Source: Syngnathus acus
Taxonomy: Eukaryota > Chordata > Actinopteri > Syngnathiformes > Syngnathidae
DNA length: 64,000 nucleotides
NCBI RefSeq assembly: GCF_901709675.1
Contig: NC_051088.1
Span: 18,425,193 to 18,489,192 of the forward strand
Reading direction: 5' to 3'
Below are positions 27,051 through 39,800 of the stretch, piece by piece (the stretch's first letter is position 1; each line of letters begins with the position of its first letter). Made by a program: the position numbers and the translations under genes. The notes beneath the pieces are model-generated. The model searched no databases, had not been told where the DNA came from, and saw nothing but the letters and a program-made list of their open reading frames with translations.

Positions 27051-27197
27051 ATGTTGCAAAATACAGATAAATTAGTCATCGCGGCTGCCGTAAAGAAGAT
27101 GAAGAACAAAAAGAAGAAAATGACAAAGACGAAGGCAATGAAGAAGGTGAAGAAGAAAGCCAAGAAAGAGACGAAGAAGCCCATTTGCTGTCAGTAG
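27051..27197 (+). other. Short lysine-rich open frame, unassigned
   Basis: ATG at 27051 opens a 48-codon frame ending at TAG 27195-27197. It starts MLQNTDKLVIAAAVKKM, then gives about 30 residues of which more than half are Lys, and ends KKPICCQ. A possible acceptor (tttttctatag) lies at about 27009. The Lys codons come from a GAA/AAG-rich purine tract, so a simple-sequence origin is the most likely explanation. Listed because a basic peptide of this kind would escape length cut-offs. Confidence 0.12.
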
Positions 27198-28917
27198 ATG
27201 CATGCGACAAAATATTTTTATCTGTTTCACGCACGCATGCACGCACACACACAATTTCCTGTAAGGCACTGTTCCCTTACTCAAACCTCTGATTTAACCA
27301 GATATGAGCGAATGGCCCCTTCAGTGCATGATGTCAGAGCTTCATATGAAAGGTACACACAAAGCTAAAAATTGTCACAAGCTAAAGGGCATATATCTGT
27401 GTGTGCGTGTGTGTGTGTGCAAGCACTGAGGAGAGACACACAAACAACTATAAGCTCCCAAACTAACAGAAGAGGAAGCACGGGTGAAGAGAAACACTGA
27501 TCTAATTCTGCACCAGTGAAGGCCACAAATCCAATTGTTCCCAATCTGTTTCCTGATGCAGATTTTGGTTTAAGGCTCTCTGTAGAGCGATGTGTACCAG
27601 GTCAGACACACAAGCAGCAGAGGCACCTTCAATGACATCAAAACCACATGCCACTTGGATGCATTATCAACAGAGATCTATGCTTGTGTGTCTGTACATA
27701 CACACATTCATACACACACAAAAATGCCACTTTGAACTAATGTAGTGAGGAGGAGGATGACATTAAAGTGGCCATCAAAGGGAATTTAAGTGAAGGCAAT
27801 AAGGTCGTCCGTTCCTGTCGATGAGGTGTTCCTTGTTCATTTTTCAAGGCTTAGGCAAGCCTACCTGCGTTGGTCTATTTGTTAAAGCCCAGATTATAAA
27901 ATGACACGTGATTTGCTGCATGTCGGATGTTCGTAACAACCCAATCCACATCGAAGCCGCTAAAGAATTCAATGAGTTATGGTCTCTGCAGCTAGATCGT
28001 AAAAAGAAACATGCAAGCTTACCCATCCAGCAATCGGCGAGAAAAAAGATTGGAAAAGCCGCTAAATTCTACCGAAAGTCTCTTACCGGACGTTGCGCAT
28101 GTTTTTCCTCCATGAGAGCCATGAGGAATAAGGTGCCGAGCTCGGCTTATTAGGGAGGTGGTCTTTCCAGGGCTGAAGTTGACTGAGGCCCCTTTGTTGA
28201 TTCCCGTTAGAAATGTATGATTCACTGATCGCTTTTACATGCTCACTTGAATCATTCATATCAGCACCATTTCTTGCACAGCCCTAATAAAGATACATGC
28301 CAAGAGAGTTGAAGAGCTCGCCTGCGTGCGTGAGTGAGTGATGGCCAAGTGGCAGTGGTCTCAGCATACCAAAGAGTTTTATTGCCAGGACACCATTAAT
28401 GTGGATACTCCAGCTACTCTGCATCAATCTTGGGCATGCACCGGATGATTTTCGCAAATGTCAAGTTTCCAACGAGTGGGATATGTTGTCGGGTAGACTA
28501 AATGAGAGGGAAAAGAAAGAGGGAAGCAGTCATGGCTATATTCTGTGTAGTTTGATCCCCCCGATGGACTACTAGATCTTTCTCTCTGCTTGTTGCACTA
28601 CAGGCTTTTAGTTTTCAGGCTCCTTCAGAGAAATAACATTAAAATCCAAACAAGGTCATCTTAGAGCAGCAACCAGACTTGATCTTGTCACTAGCCAAGC
28701 CCTTTTACTGTATGGCCTGTGATTTGCTTAAGCCCCAATGTAAACTCTTCAGTGGCCAACCAGCGTACATGCTCACGTTTGCTGTGAAATGTAACCAGAA
28801 TATGAGGAATACTTAAAAATGGAGTCACCAACCACATTGGGGTGGCTAGGCCATTGCCAGTAAACGATGAGCGGTGCGGAACATAAAGACAGAGCCGCTG
28901 CATCTTTACAAGTTTTT

Positions 28918-28923
28918 TTTATT
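28918..28923 (-). terminator. Candidate distal poly(A) signal of b4galt5
   Basis: First canonical AATAAA that I could find on the minus strand after the b4galt5 stop codon, about 4.8 kb downstream. Variant ATTAAA hexamers occur nearer, for example at 30165-30170. Mammalian B4GALT5 has a long 3' UTR, so the distance is plausible but unproven. Confidence 0.25.
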
Positions 28924-29920
28924 GGTGTACTTCGACAATAACGATGGTATAAAAGAAAATCCCCATCATACAAATTTCTATAATCAAAAGATAAATATGC
29001 CAATACACAAACAGATCCACGTAAGGCTGACATCAACTTTTGACAAGTGGTTTAAAGTGACTCTAATTCAGGGACCATGTCCCTCTTTACAGTCAGGGAC
29101 AATATCAAGTCAATAATCTTCTCATTAATAATTCAGTGGAGTCTGTTTCTTGTCATTATTGGTTCAAATTCATAGAAAATGAATCATTGGATATTTTGGA
29201 GCAGATTGCGTCGCTGGTTTGGGTGCCAGTATTTTTGTCGCATTTAAAGCACATGGTGTTTTTGGCAGACGTCTTTGCAGCCTTACAGTGACGCCCACAC
29301 ATTTACACTCCAACTGCCGTCACCCTTGGAGATGTCACGAGCAGAAAAAAAATACAAAGGCAGGTGCCCACTTCTGCCGTGACACATTACGTCAATACCA
29401 GCATCTTAAGTGAGGGAGGCCACTTGAATGTAGAACACATCTGCAAATGTGAGAGGAATCAAAATTTGGGGAGGCGAGGATACTGAACTTTTTTTTAGGT
29501 TAAAAAAAAAAAAGGATGTGCTGGGAAGCAGAGATGCAAAGACATTGATGTCGTCACTATGTAAGCTTCACTTGAATGGCACCCGTACCAGCCAAACCCA
29601 CTCCAAATCCTTGTTCTTTATGCTACCATCTGTAGTAAATTTAAGACCTTATAGATTTTCTAAAACACTACACACAACAATATTTACAATGGATAACTTG
29701 ATATGCACTTATCGAAATTTAAATATTTTGCTTGTAAAAAAAAAAAAAATTTGAGTGAAAAACACTGCAATAAATTAAGAAGCTTTTAAGGCTGCCAGTT
29801 TTATCAGATGCCCAAGTATGGTTCCTTCATTTAAACCAGCATAGAATGGATCAGAACAGGTGAGGTTATGGTATCATGAGCAGCGGGCTTTGTATTTGCC
29901 TGAACTGAGACCAGTTACAA

Positions 29921-30017
29921 TATATATACTATATATATATATATATATAAATATATATATATAAATATATATAAATATATATATTTATATATAGTATATA
30001 TAAATATATATAAAAAA
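29921..30017. repeat. TA-rich microsatellite
   Basis: (TA)n with regular ATATAAATATAT interruptions. Strongly self-complementary. Intergenic or in the b4galt5 3' UTR. Confidence 0.92.
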
Positions 30018-32121
30018 ATGAAAGAGGTACTTGACTGGCCAGCATGCTCCTATCACCAACTGAAAAACAATCAATTTCCTGTTTTGGACAAAAGCATGAG
30101 AGTGCAGACTGACTTATAGTTTTACAAGCCAGTCTAACTGTCATAGGAGGAAAAAAAAATCATTTTTAATTCATCAGCAGGCAGATGAAGCTGCTTGTTC
30201 TACATTATTGAAAATGAAGCCCAATACTGACTTTACACTGACAAATCAGGTCTCTTCATATAGCGAGCACCATTCGTGTCAAATCCTCATGTGAATGCTC
30301 CTAACCTTAACCATTTGGTTCTTTCTATATGTCCATTGAGCTTTTAATTTAAAGCAATGATAAAGTAAAACATATACAGTGTTTCATGTATAAGTGTCAA
30401 GAAAATAAAGAACCTGCCGAGTTTCACTACCAGGCCCCTATAAATCATTATCAGTGCAGGAAAAGAAAACTACAAAGTCTCAACTCTAGAAAGAGTGCAG
30501 TTCCACCTCTGGAGGGTTCCGCCATTTCACTCAAACACGCATGAAGAAGCTTTTGTCCTTTACACAAATTCTGTGACTATCCACGACTGCCACTGAGCAT
30601 CTCTTCATAGTTTGGTTCGGAGGTAAATACGACGCTGAATCAGAACAAACAATCTCCTGATGGTTGAATACAGTAGAAGAAAACACATTTCCACATGTTG
30701 CCCAAAAACAAGCAAGCACAGTGAAAACTCGGTTTTCCTATGTCCTGGTATATGTTAAGTATTTTCGACCATTTTCTACGCATTGTTAAGTTAAGTTGTG
30801 TGGCTTATTTGACAGCAAGGCGTATTCCACCAAGTAAGGTTTCAGTAACAAATCAGTAGCATTAACCCTCATGGTCTGCTCTCCAAAATCTAGAAAACAT
30901 CTCCTGTCAAAAGCCAGACTTTCAAAATAAAAAGCAACATTAAGGAACAGTCGTGCTAAAAAAAAAAAGACAAGCGCAGAATAGAATAAATACGCCACCA
31001 AAGGGCCAAATTAAGCATGGTGAAACATCTTAAACTGTTGCACTTTTGTTTTGAAGGCCTGATTTTTGACAGGATGTTATGCCATTAGTTTTGCCCCAAC
31101 TTTTCCAGGGAGGCTTGTTGTTATTGTTTTGAGTAGTTAATTAAAGCTTGAGATTGACGAACGCTCCTTGCCATCAGTTGAAGTTTCATAAAGAAAACGA
31201 GTAACACGACAATCCAATAAAGGACAACCTTTCTCGTTGTAAACATTAAACCCGTTGAAAAGTTCATTCAGCCACTTCATGAGTCATTTTGATTTATCAT
31301 TTCACATTGTTTTAGGATATACCGCAGAAGATATTTACTTACTCGAGAGATGATATTATTTCCTGTGGGAAATCTAGCTTTGGATTTTATGGGATTACAT
31401 TTTAGTCTGGAATGGATTCATGAAAACTAAGGTTTGACTGAACTGCCAAATAGATTTTTTCCCTCATATTTAGATGAAGGAAGAGTTGTAGTTTTACATC
31501 TACAACTGGGATTAGTTAATAGGAATGTTCTTGGAATAGTTTTGAAAAAGCGCATGGGAAACTTCTGAAAGAGAAGCTATCAAGCAGGTCAGCGCCATTA
31601 ACACTCTAAAAGGAGGTGCTCAATGAAAGCCATGAGGAGCTTACACGTAATTGGCTTTCTTGCTCTTCCAGCGGTTGTCACACAAAATGGCGTCCTCAGA
31701 CGTGTCTGCTGAGCAAATCAACACACACCATCTTAAACGGGTCCCGGTCTACTTGGTCAGACCTTGCGTCTGGATGAAATAAAGCTGCTCCCCAGGTTTA
31801 AACACAGGATCCGAACCACACAACCCCCACACAAATACACGTGACTACAAGATTCAGTGCGTCTAACACGGCCTGTCATACATCTTGTCATAATCAGCAC
31901 ACATCAAACGGCAGAAATTAGAATAAGAAAAACAATTACAGAAAATAATCCATAAGGGATCAAATAAATAAAAAGAGGTCCAGCCTCACTGTGGGAACAA
32001 CAATAATTCATCGCCCACCCTCCCCCCACAAAAGAACACGCATACATCTTAAATGCATACAAGGTGATATGAGTGAAATGGAGTAGCTTCGTGACGAGAC
32101 GGCAGCCAGTGAGAGCGTATC

Positions 32122-32147
32122 TGTGTGTGTGTGTGTGTGTGTGTGTG
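32122..32147. repeat. TG microsatellite followed by poly-T
   Basis: Thirteen TG units followed by about ten T (to 32157). If the b4galt5 3' UTR reaches this far, the transcript would carry poly-A followed by a CA repeat. Confidence 0.9.
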
Positions 32148-33720
32148 TTTTTTTTTTAAATGTTTAGATTGAGATGGTCGATTCAGAGCACACTTAAATC
32201 AAACAAGGGCAATTACTTGACAGCTGTGTACTCGTGGAACATCAGCGATGTTCGACTCGCATGCTGCTCGACAACACAACCTGACAGGGTTGGTCATCGA
32301 CGGTATAGAAGCTGATGCCTTAAATATTCAGATCTGCATGAAAGAGGATTTTACTTTTAAAATAATATTACTGAAGGCAGGCATCAATACATTACTAAAG
32401 TTTTACAGTGGGGGGGGGGGACTATGCAATCAGACAAATAAATCAAAAGCTTCTGTAAACACCATCTGGACAGTGACAGCAATCAAGTGTGATCTAGTTA
32501 GATCATGAAAACTGAGGCGATCACAAAAAAAAAACGGCCTGTGATTACACCCGGCAAACAAAATGGGGTCTGAAGACAATCCTGTCACTCCGACTCTGAT
32601 GACACGACAACTTGATCCATCCAAGCCATTTGCATAGGCTCTCGCTCGCTAACACACTCCCAGACAAGCACGCGGTCATGCAGAGGTTCTGAGAAGACGC
32701 CCTTTTTCATCGGGTGGCGTGTTGACTTAGCCAAAGGTGCGCTGACCGCAACCTTCGCATACGCAGTCTTTCCGCCTCCGTAGTCCAATGAGAGTATACG
32801 CTAGCACCTGGGCTATTGCATCTGTATCATGAGGCAGTCGGGTCCAAAGTCATCTCTGTGATATTACAGCTTATTGCTAACAGGACAAGCAACGCTTTCC
32901 CACCTACAGCCACTCCCTCGCTGGCAGCCACGTACACCCAAAGCGACAACGCAAACACAAATATCACAGTCTTCAAATGGTACGTTCACAGGGTCAAATA
33001 TAGCTGTAAGAAATTAGCAAGGTATTTATATACTCTAAATTTAGCGTAAACTATCTCACATATAGTAGATGATTGAAAACACTCTTCATAGTTCTCTTCA
33101 TTTGTAGATTTTGGCATACCTTTTGCAGAACCAGCTGCAAGCTTCCATGTGGTAAGAGGTGTGTGTGTCTGTGTGAGTGCGCGCTCGCAGATGTGTGTGT
33201 GTTTGTGCATGCAAATGTTTTCACAGGACTACTGCATTCATGTAAGGAGTAAGAAGTGCAAAAGCAAAATAATAGACCACGTCATCACGTTTTAAGTCAA
33301 ACTGCTGCGCACGTGCAAGAGTGGCAAGTGTGTCTCATGGCCTACTTTATAGAACTAATGTAAACTGAAGTGCAGGGATGAGTTAATCGCAGACTCAATG
33401 AAGGAAATTAATGACTTGATGGGTGTTGAAGGCCAAAATGGTGCAAAAGGCATGTGGACACTGAAGACTAGATAATCCCAGATGAGTGAAGTGGTGGACT
33501 GTGGCACAAACAAGTGCAGCGTTTATCCTTATTTTCTTGTATGACTTAGCCAATGCGTATTTTGAGTCTCCGTATTTTTTTTCTTTTTTGCATACCCACA
33601 AAAGAAACAAAGCACAAACAAACTAAAACGCTTTTCAGCAGTGCCGCAACTGGTGAGATATGGCTGATGTCCCAGAAGACTTTTGATTCCCGGGTGGTTC
33701 TCAGTCCAGCTCTGCCTACA

Positions 33721-33868
33721 TCAGTAGTCGGCTACAGGTGCAAGATTTCTGCTCAAGCTGACCGTGATGTTGGTGTAAAGAGGCCTCTTGGACACTAGGG
33801 GGGAGTAGTTTAAGTTGTTCAGGCCATCCACTTTCTGCCTCTCCTTTGAATGGCGAAGAAGACTATAC
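33721..33868 (-). CDS. b4galt5: b4galt5 coding exon 9 (C-terminus)
   Basis: Acceptor CTCGCAG|GTATAG. Encodes YSLLRHSKERQKVDGLNNLN, then RPLYTNITVSLSRNLAPVADY and TGA at 33723-33721. The length and the terminal D-Y match the family. Confidence 0.95.
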
Positions 33869-36800
33869 CTGCGAGAGCAATCAGACAATTCATCAGGTTG
33901 GTGGGTTTCAATATATTTTTCTTCGACTACTACAGCGACGCCTTGAAACACCAAGATTTTCGAGGTAGGGGCTGTCATTTGACGAAATCTCACTAGACAA
34001 CTTTGAAATGGCTTTATGTGTTCCTGAAGATATTTTCGACAATGATTTCCAGAAATGTCGACTTTTGTTCGAGCACATCTTGAGATAATTCCCTTTCTTT
34101 TTTTTTTTTTTTTGCTTTTGAGTTTGACCTATAAAAGTTTGTGCAATACAGATTCTGCCATTTATAGCTATGATTCAGAAAAACATTTCACCTGCAACTG
34201 AACCGCACCATAAATATATTACAATTATATTATTAAATATGATTAGATTACTCCTAATATTATTATATTATAAAACACTGATGTGCTAGAGAGAAAAGAA
34301 TAGGGGCAGAAAAGTTTACTTGCATCGCTGATTTAATAATAAAAAAAAAAAGTGTTTACCAGCTTTATTACGCACAGGCAAATATTCTTTATTGTATGGA
34401 AAAAAACAACAAAAGTTTATATAGCTTACTGAGGTACTTACAGCAGTGGTGAAACTCTTCTTGGTTTGTGGCGGAATGATTGTATTATACTGGACCTTGG
34501 TAGCTAAGTCGTGCACACCAGAAGGAGCTTCAATAAATTAATCATGATGCACAAACTGAAGAAGATTGCGTTAAGTTTATTTCTAACGTGCAGTTTTATT
34601 CTTTTATTGTATTCTTGAAGAAAAAAAATGGGGGTTTACTTCCCCTTTTAAAAAACGTTTTTTTGGGGTGGGTTGGAACGGATTAATGGCATTTCCATTC
34701 ATTTCAATGGAGAAAGATGATCTGAGATATTAGTGTAGTCATGGAGCGAATTAAACTCATATTTCAAGGCAATGTATTGCTCGGGTAAAACGGATTGGTG
34801 GACAAATAACATTTACAAACAATTTGAATGAAATGAATGCAACTTGAAATTTCCCAGTGAGGATGACTGTCCTGAGCGATTTGAAATATGTCACATGCAA
34901 AGTCTTGAACCGACAAGTTTGAATTCCCTTCAAGTCATTGCTCGGGCTTCTCATGTGACTGGCTCACATGAGCCTAAGCTTCGTTCCAATTAGAGGGGAC
35001 CAGAGCGCGTGTGAATGAGTGAGTTTAGCATGCAACGGCACTGACCTCCCCAGGAACTGGACCTCTCCGCGATGGTGGTGTGGAATGGACATGTACCGCC
35101 CCAGATCTCCGTGTGGTCTGCTTACGGTGTAATTGGCAAACAGCACTCTACAAACACATTTGGTGCTCATTGATGCATAAATGCTCCGTTGGTGACACTA
35201 ATTACCATATGTTCATAGTATGCCTGTCAAGACTATGCACGCAGCTTGAAACATAATACAGACAAACAAGTAGAGTACACGATTGAAATTGGTCATAAAA
35301 GACCAGCGCTGTGTGTGTACAGCTACATCTGATCAAAGCCAGTGGAAAGACAAATCTGTGTGACAAAGGTAAATGGAGAGGAAAAAAAAACAAGTACATA
35401 ACCAGATTAGGCGGTTCGTTCAGCTCTTGGACATACTTAATGTTATATTGACAGGTTGCCGCAATTGTAGACTCTGATAGGACATGTTCTGTGTGTCTCT
35501 CTGTTCTTACCTGTTCCAAAGGTCATCATCCTCTCCTCCCCAGCCCCAGAACGCATTAGGAAATCCATTAATCTTATTGAACTGTCCCACTCTCAGGCCG
35601 CTCACACCGCCAAAGAACTCATTATACGGAAGCCTTTGAGGAACAATTAAACGTATATTAAATGAGTATCAAACATGAGCCGCACTTACTCGAGACCCCC
35701 CGAGGAGACCGTATCTGGGACTCACATGTATGAGTACTTGTCAAGCTTGACCGCAAAGTGTCTGGGCATGTCTGTGCAGCCATAGTAGTTCCTGTCATTC
35801 TCCATGAGGTGGTCCACATCATGGAAGACCAGACAGTCCCAGTCCAGATCCTTCATGGCCTCCTTGTAGCCCACATTGAACAACATGGCTCGGTTGAAGG
35901 GCTCTGTGCCGGCCTGAATGTGGGATTGAAAATATTTAAGTGGCGAAGGAGCATATGTGCATGGTCATTGTGGGAGGATTTATAGCAACCTGACTAGTGG
36001 CTGTCATCCTCGTGAAATTTAAATGAAGGCCTTTGAAATCCCCCACAAAATGCATTTAGCCATAAAGGTCAAATGACTGAACCCAGAAAACAGGTTGGCG
36101 GGCTTCCTGTGTATGCCGCCATAACTAGCATGACAAAAGGTTGATGAGAAGATGGTCAATGATGACAAGTCATCAAGTTAAACTCTTTTACTCTATATTG
36201 AAGGCAATTTGGACCAAATTTGATAGAGCGATATAACACTACAAGAAAGGCCATTTTTTGTCTGACAAGATAAGTAAAATGGATAGATGGATGGAAAAAA
36301 AAAACTAAATTTCTCCAGAATCTATCTTCCAATTTTCAAATTCCTGTCTGTCATTAGGCAAAGTATGCATCATTTTGAGAAGTCTTATCGCGTTGCTAAA
36401 TGTTTGGTAGTAAAGCTGAAAAATACCTGCTCTATGACATAAAATCCAAACTGGAGCCTCTGTTTCTGCAGCACTGGCACCAGATGTCTCAGGAGGATAG
36501 GAAGGTGCTCGTGTCGGTTCCTGAATGGGACTAAGATTGCCACCTAAGGCAACCAAAGAGACATGACTTAACATGCAGGTGTGCTTGCAACAAGAGAAAC
36601 ATTTGAAACCTCATTTGTGCATATGAAGCAAGGCAGTTTCGGTCGAAAACTGCGTTATTGTTTTGACATGGGTTTGCACGTAGGTATTTAGAACTGCATT
36701 TTGAGCTTCCTTTGAAAATGAATACAAAGCAAACAAAAGTCACATGAACAAAAAGCACTTGTTGGCTTGTTAGTTGAGAGAGCCAAGCTTGTTCAATTGG

Positions 36801-39800
36801 AGAGTGAACGTAAATATTTGTTTTTCGTACACTCTCGGGGCAAATTAATTAATAGAACAGACGTATGGCATGCAGGATTGCTGGTTACAAGCAAATAGTA
36901 GACCTCTTTGTTTCATCAATGGAAAAACCCACTAAAGCAACCAGGAAATTGATTGAAAAATCGCAGAGAAATCGATGACGGGGATGAACAAAAAATATTC
37001 ACAGGCACACCCTTCTTCTGCATGTCAACTTGAAATTATCATTCAGAGAAAATCAAGTGTGCTCATCAAGGGCCGACTATTTTATGCATGCATTTTGGTG
37101 AATGCTCCCCCGCAGAGTGTGGTGACATACCTTCCAGCGAGGTAAACAGTCTTTGGGCTTCCAGTGGCCTCCTGAGGCCAAAGTTGTTTCTTCTTGCAGC
37201 AGTGATCTCTCCACATCCTCCAGTGACACTTCAGTCATATTCACCTCCAACCTACCCTCTGTGTTTGCAGGCAAAAAAAACAAAAAAAAAACAAAAAAGT
37301 TTTGTATAATATGAAACAGTGGAAATAAAAACGACAAAAAGCAATATGCGTTAATGATTACAAAAGGTGGTTAGTGAATGAGCACGTAGGAGGGAATGAG
37401 AGCAAAGTGATTGAAACGCTTGAGCACTCTGAAGCATAATCAGGCACATTAAGTTATTCCATGCAATGACAACATTTGTATTAATCATCAATCAAACCTG
37501 ACATTAAAACACTATAATTGCAACTCAATAGGGAAAAAATGTTACAGTGTTCAAGAGGTATTTTTTAGAGAGAGTAATGAGAGATTGATATTTATGACAC
37601 CCAAAAAACACCAGAAAGAACGGATTGGGCTAAGTGGCAAGAAAAGATAACCCGAACAATGTGTGTTTGAGGAAAAATAAAACAAACTCAACAATGAACT
37701 TACTCATGGAGGGCAGCTTCTCAGGGCAAACTTGTGAGGGGAGGTACGTGAAGCCCTCAGGGAGGTATGCAGTGGGAGGAGCATCACTCTCGCTCATGTT
37801 GAAGTCATAAGAGTAATCTGGAAAAGGCAAAATTGTCAATCCTTGTCTTTACACAATTATTTGTGCATGGGCCGTCCACTCCTGATGGGCTTCAGGGTAG
37901 AGAGATTTGTCAAATACCTGTGCCATTGCTGTAGGCACCCCTCACCACCTGCTCCAGGACCTGAGCACCGATATTCTTCACATTTTCTCTGATCCGGATC
38001 CCTCTAGCTTGGACCATGAACACGTACTCGTTCACTTTGGAAAGAGACAAAGACAAACTTTAGGTTTGAGTTTCCAGTCCATGTGTTTAGTCTTAGCACA
38101 TTTTCCAAGAACTGATGCTGCCGTCCCACAGACATCAGAAACTATATACATACTGTATTATATTGTTTTCATTTGTTAACATTTTGGCAGGCAGAGAAAA
38201 GAAAAACTCATTCAAGTTAGGAACTCATTCCTAACTTTAAACAATGTCTGTAACTGAAAAAGACTTGACCAAAGAGCACGTTAAACACCAACAAATATTT
38301 AAGTAAAACTTTTATGATCATTCTAGCATGCAGTAAAGTTCGTACAAAGGTGTGCTGAGCATGAGCTTGATCCATCCGGTATTGTAAATCATTTCTTCTC
38401 ATTACTATTTTCTGCTAATATTTAACAGTACTATCCTCGTTACAAGTCGGAGAACCATTAAACATGATCTAAGTGTTATTTAAACAGGGTAAGTAAAACG
38501 TTTCTGATCATTCTAGTGTGCAGCAAAGTTTGGATTGTAAATCATTTCCCTTCTAATATTTAACAAGTCAACAACTACAATCTTAATCAGCGATGAAGAC
38601 AGCGGGGGGGCACAATAAGGAGGAAACTGAACTCTACACAAATTGACCGGCTCCTTTCGTAATGTATTGCAATGTGGTCCCTTGTTAGGCAACACAATTC
38701 ATCTGACTGTGAGTCACCAATGATGATTTATAATGGAAAAAAAACTAACTAGAGAAAAGACAAAACAGTTTTTTGTACATTTTCACTGTAAATACTGCAA
38801 GCATGAGATCATCGTGCCAAGTGGTGGAAAAAACAGGAAGGCAGGTCTTTAGTCTTACAGGTGGATCAACAAGCAGTAAATCATTTACAACGGGGACACC
38901 TCCCTCTCTTGACTCTTTATGACAGGTTGAACACATGATGTTACCGTGACTGGAAAGTCACCAGACTGTGAGTGAAAATTACCCTGGCAAATTGTTAAAG
39001 ATTCAGTGGAACAGCAAAGTAAGAACTTTTGTTTTTGTCTCCGTCATCTGAATTCCAATATCAGATCATCAGCATCCTATGACTAGGTACTACATGACTT
39101 TCTCAAAAACAGGCTCATAACAAGTGGGAGCTGAGACCGCTTGGCCACAACTCTTTGAATCATATTTTGACTTCTTTTATTTGTTGTTTCACTGGGGAAA
39201 AACATGCTAGCACAACACTGCTGAATTGCTTCCTCTGTGAACCTGCGATTCAGCACAATCCCTCCACCACTAATCCAGACCAAGCAATCCCAACATGATG
39301 CACACCCCTCAATGAATGCAAGTCCATGTATTTGTGCATGCGCGTGTGAGTAATACCGCTGAGCTATAAATCCACTGGATGTGATTTGTCATCGGTAATT
39401 GTATTACCGTTTCCATCACATTCATCTTGTTCAGCACAAAGTACCTAGCTTACAGGACTAGACACTCATGGTTACACAGTGAATTTAGCAGAAGCTAGCA
39501 GCATTCAACGGGTATCAAAGAACTCTTATGAAAACTACATCATTCATGACAAACTCCTTGAGCATCACCGTTAAAATGTCTGATAATGGTGGTCTCTCTG
39601 ACATGGATGCGTGCAATCTCTCTCGCTGATGACACTGTGGAGCCATATGATGGAAAATTGCTCAGAGACTTCTGGCATGTGACCCAGTCTTGCAGGCACC
39701 AACCTTCTTGTCCTTCCCATGCTTGTGAAGCAAAAGGAGATAGTTCTCCTGCTGCTACATATATGTGAATGCTAGGGATGGACACTTGGCATTTTACTCA

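Larger units (their letters stand above)
23160..33720. other. Intergenic region plus b4galt5 3' UTR; no other gene recognised
   Basis: Between the emilin3 poly(A) signal and the b4galt5 stop codon. The right-hand part is expected to be the b4galt5 3' UTR, which is several kb in mammals. I see no conserved protein domain here. It contains a fish interspersed repeat (26266-26570), a lysine-rich short frame (27051-27197), a TA microsatellite (29921-30017) and a GT tract (32122-32147). Open frames of 60-116 codons are present, but none has convincing composition or splice context. Confidence 0.6.

Noticed and set aside
27908-28153. Basic 81-codon frame containing FNELWSLQLDRKKKHASL
   Set aside because: Starts on GTG, has no flanking exons or recognised family. 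Looks more protein-like than most, but I cannot support it as a gene.
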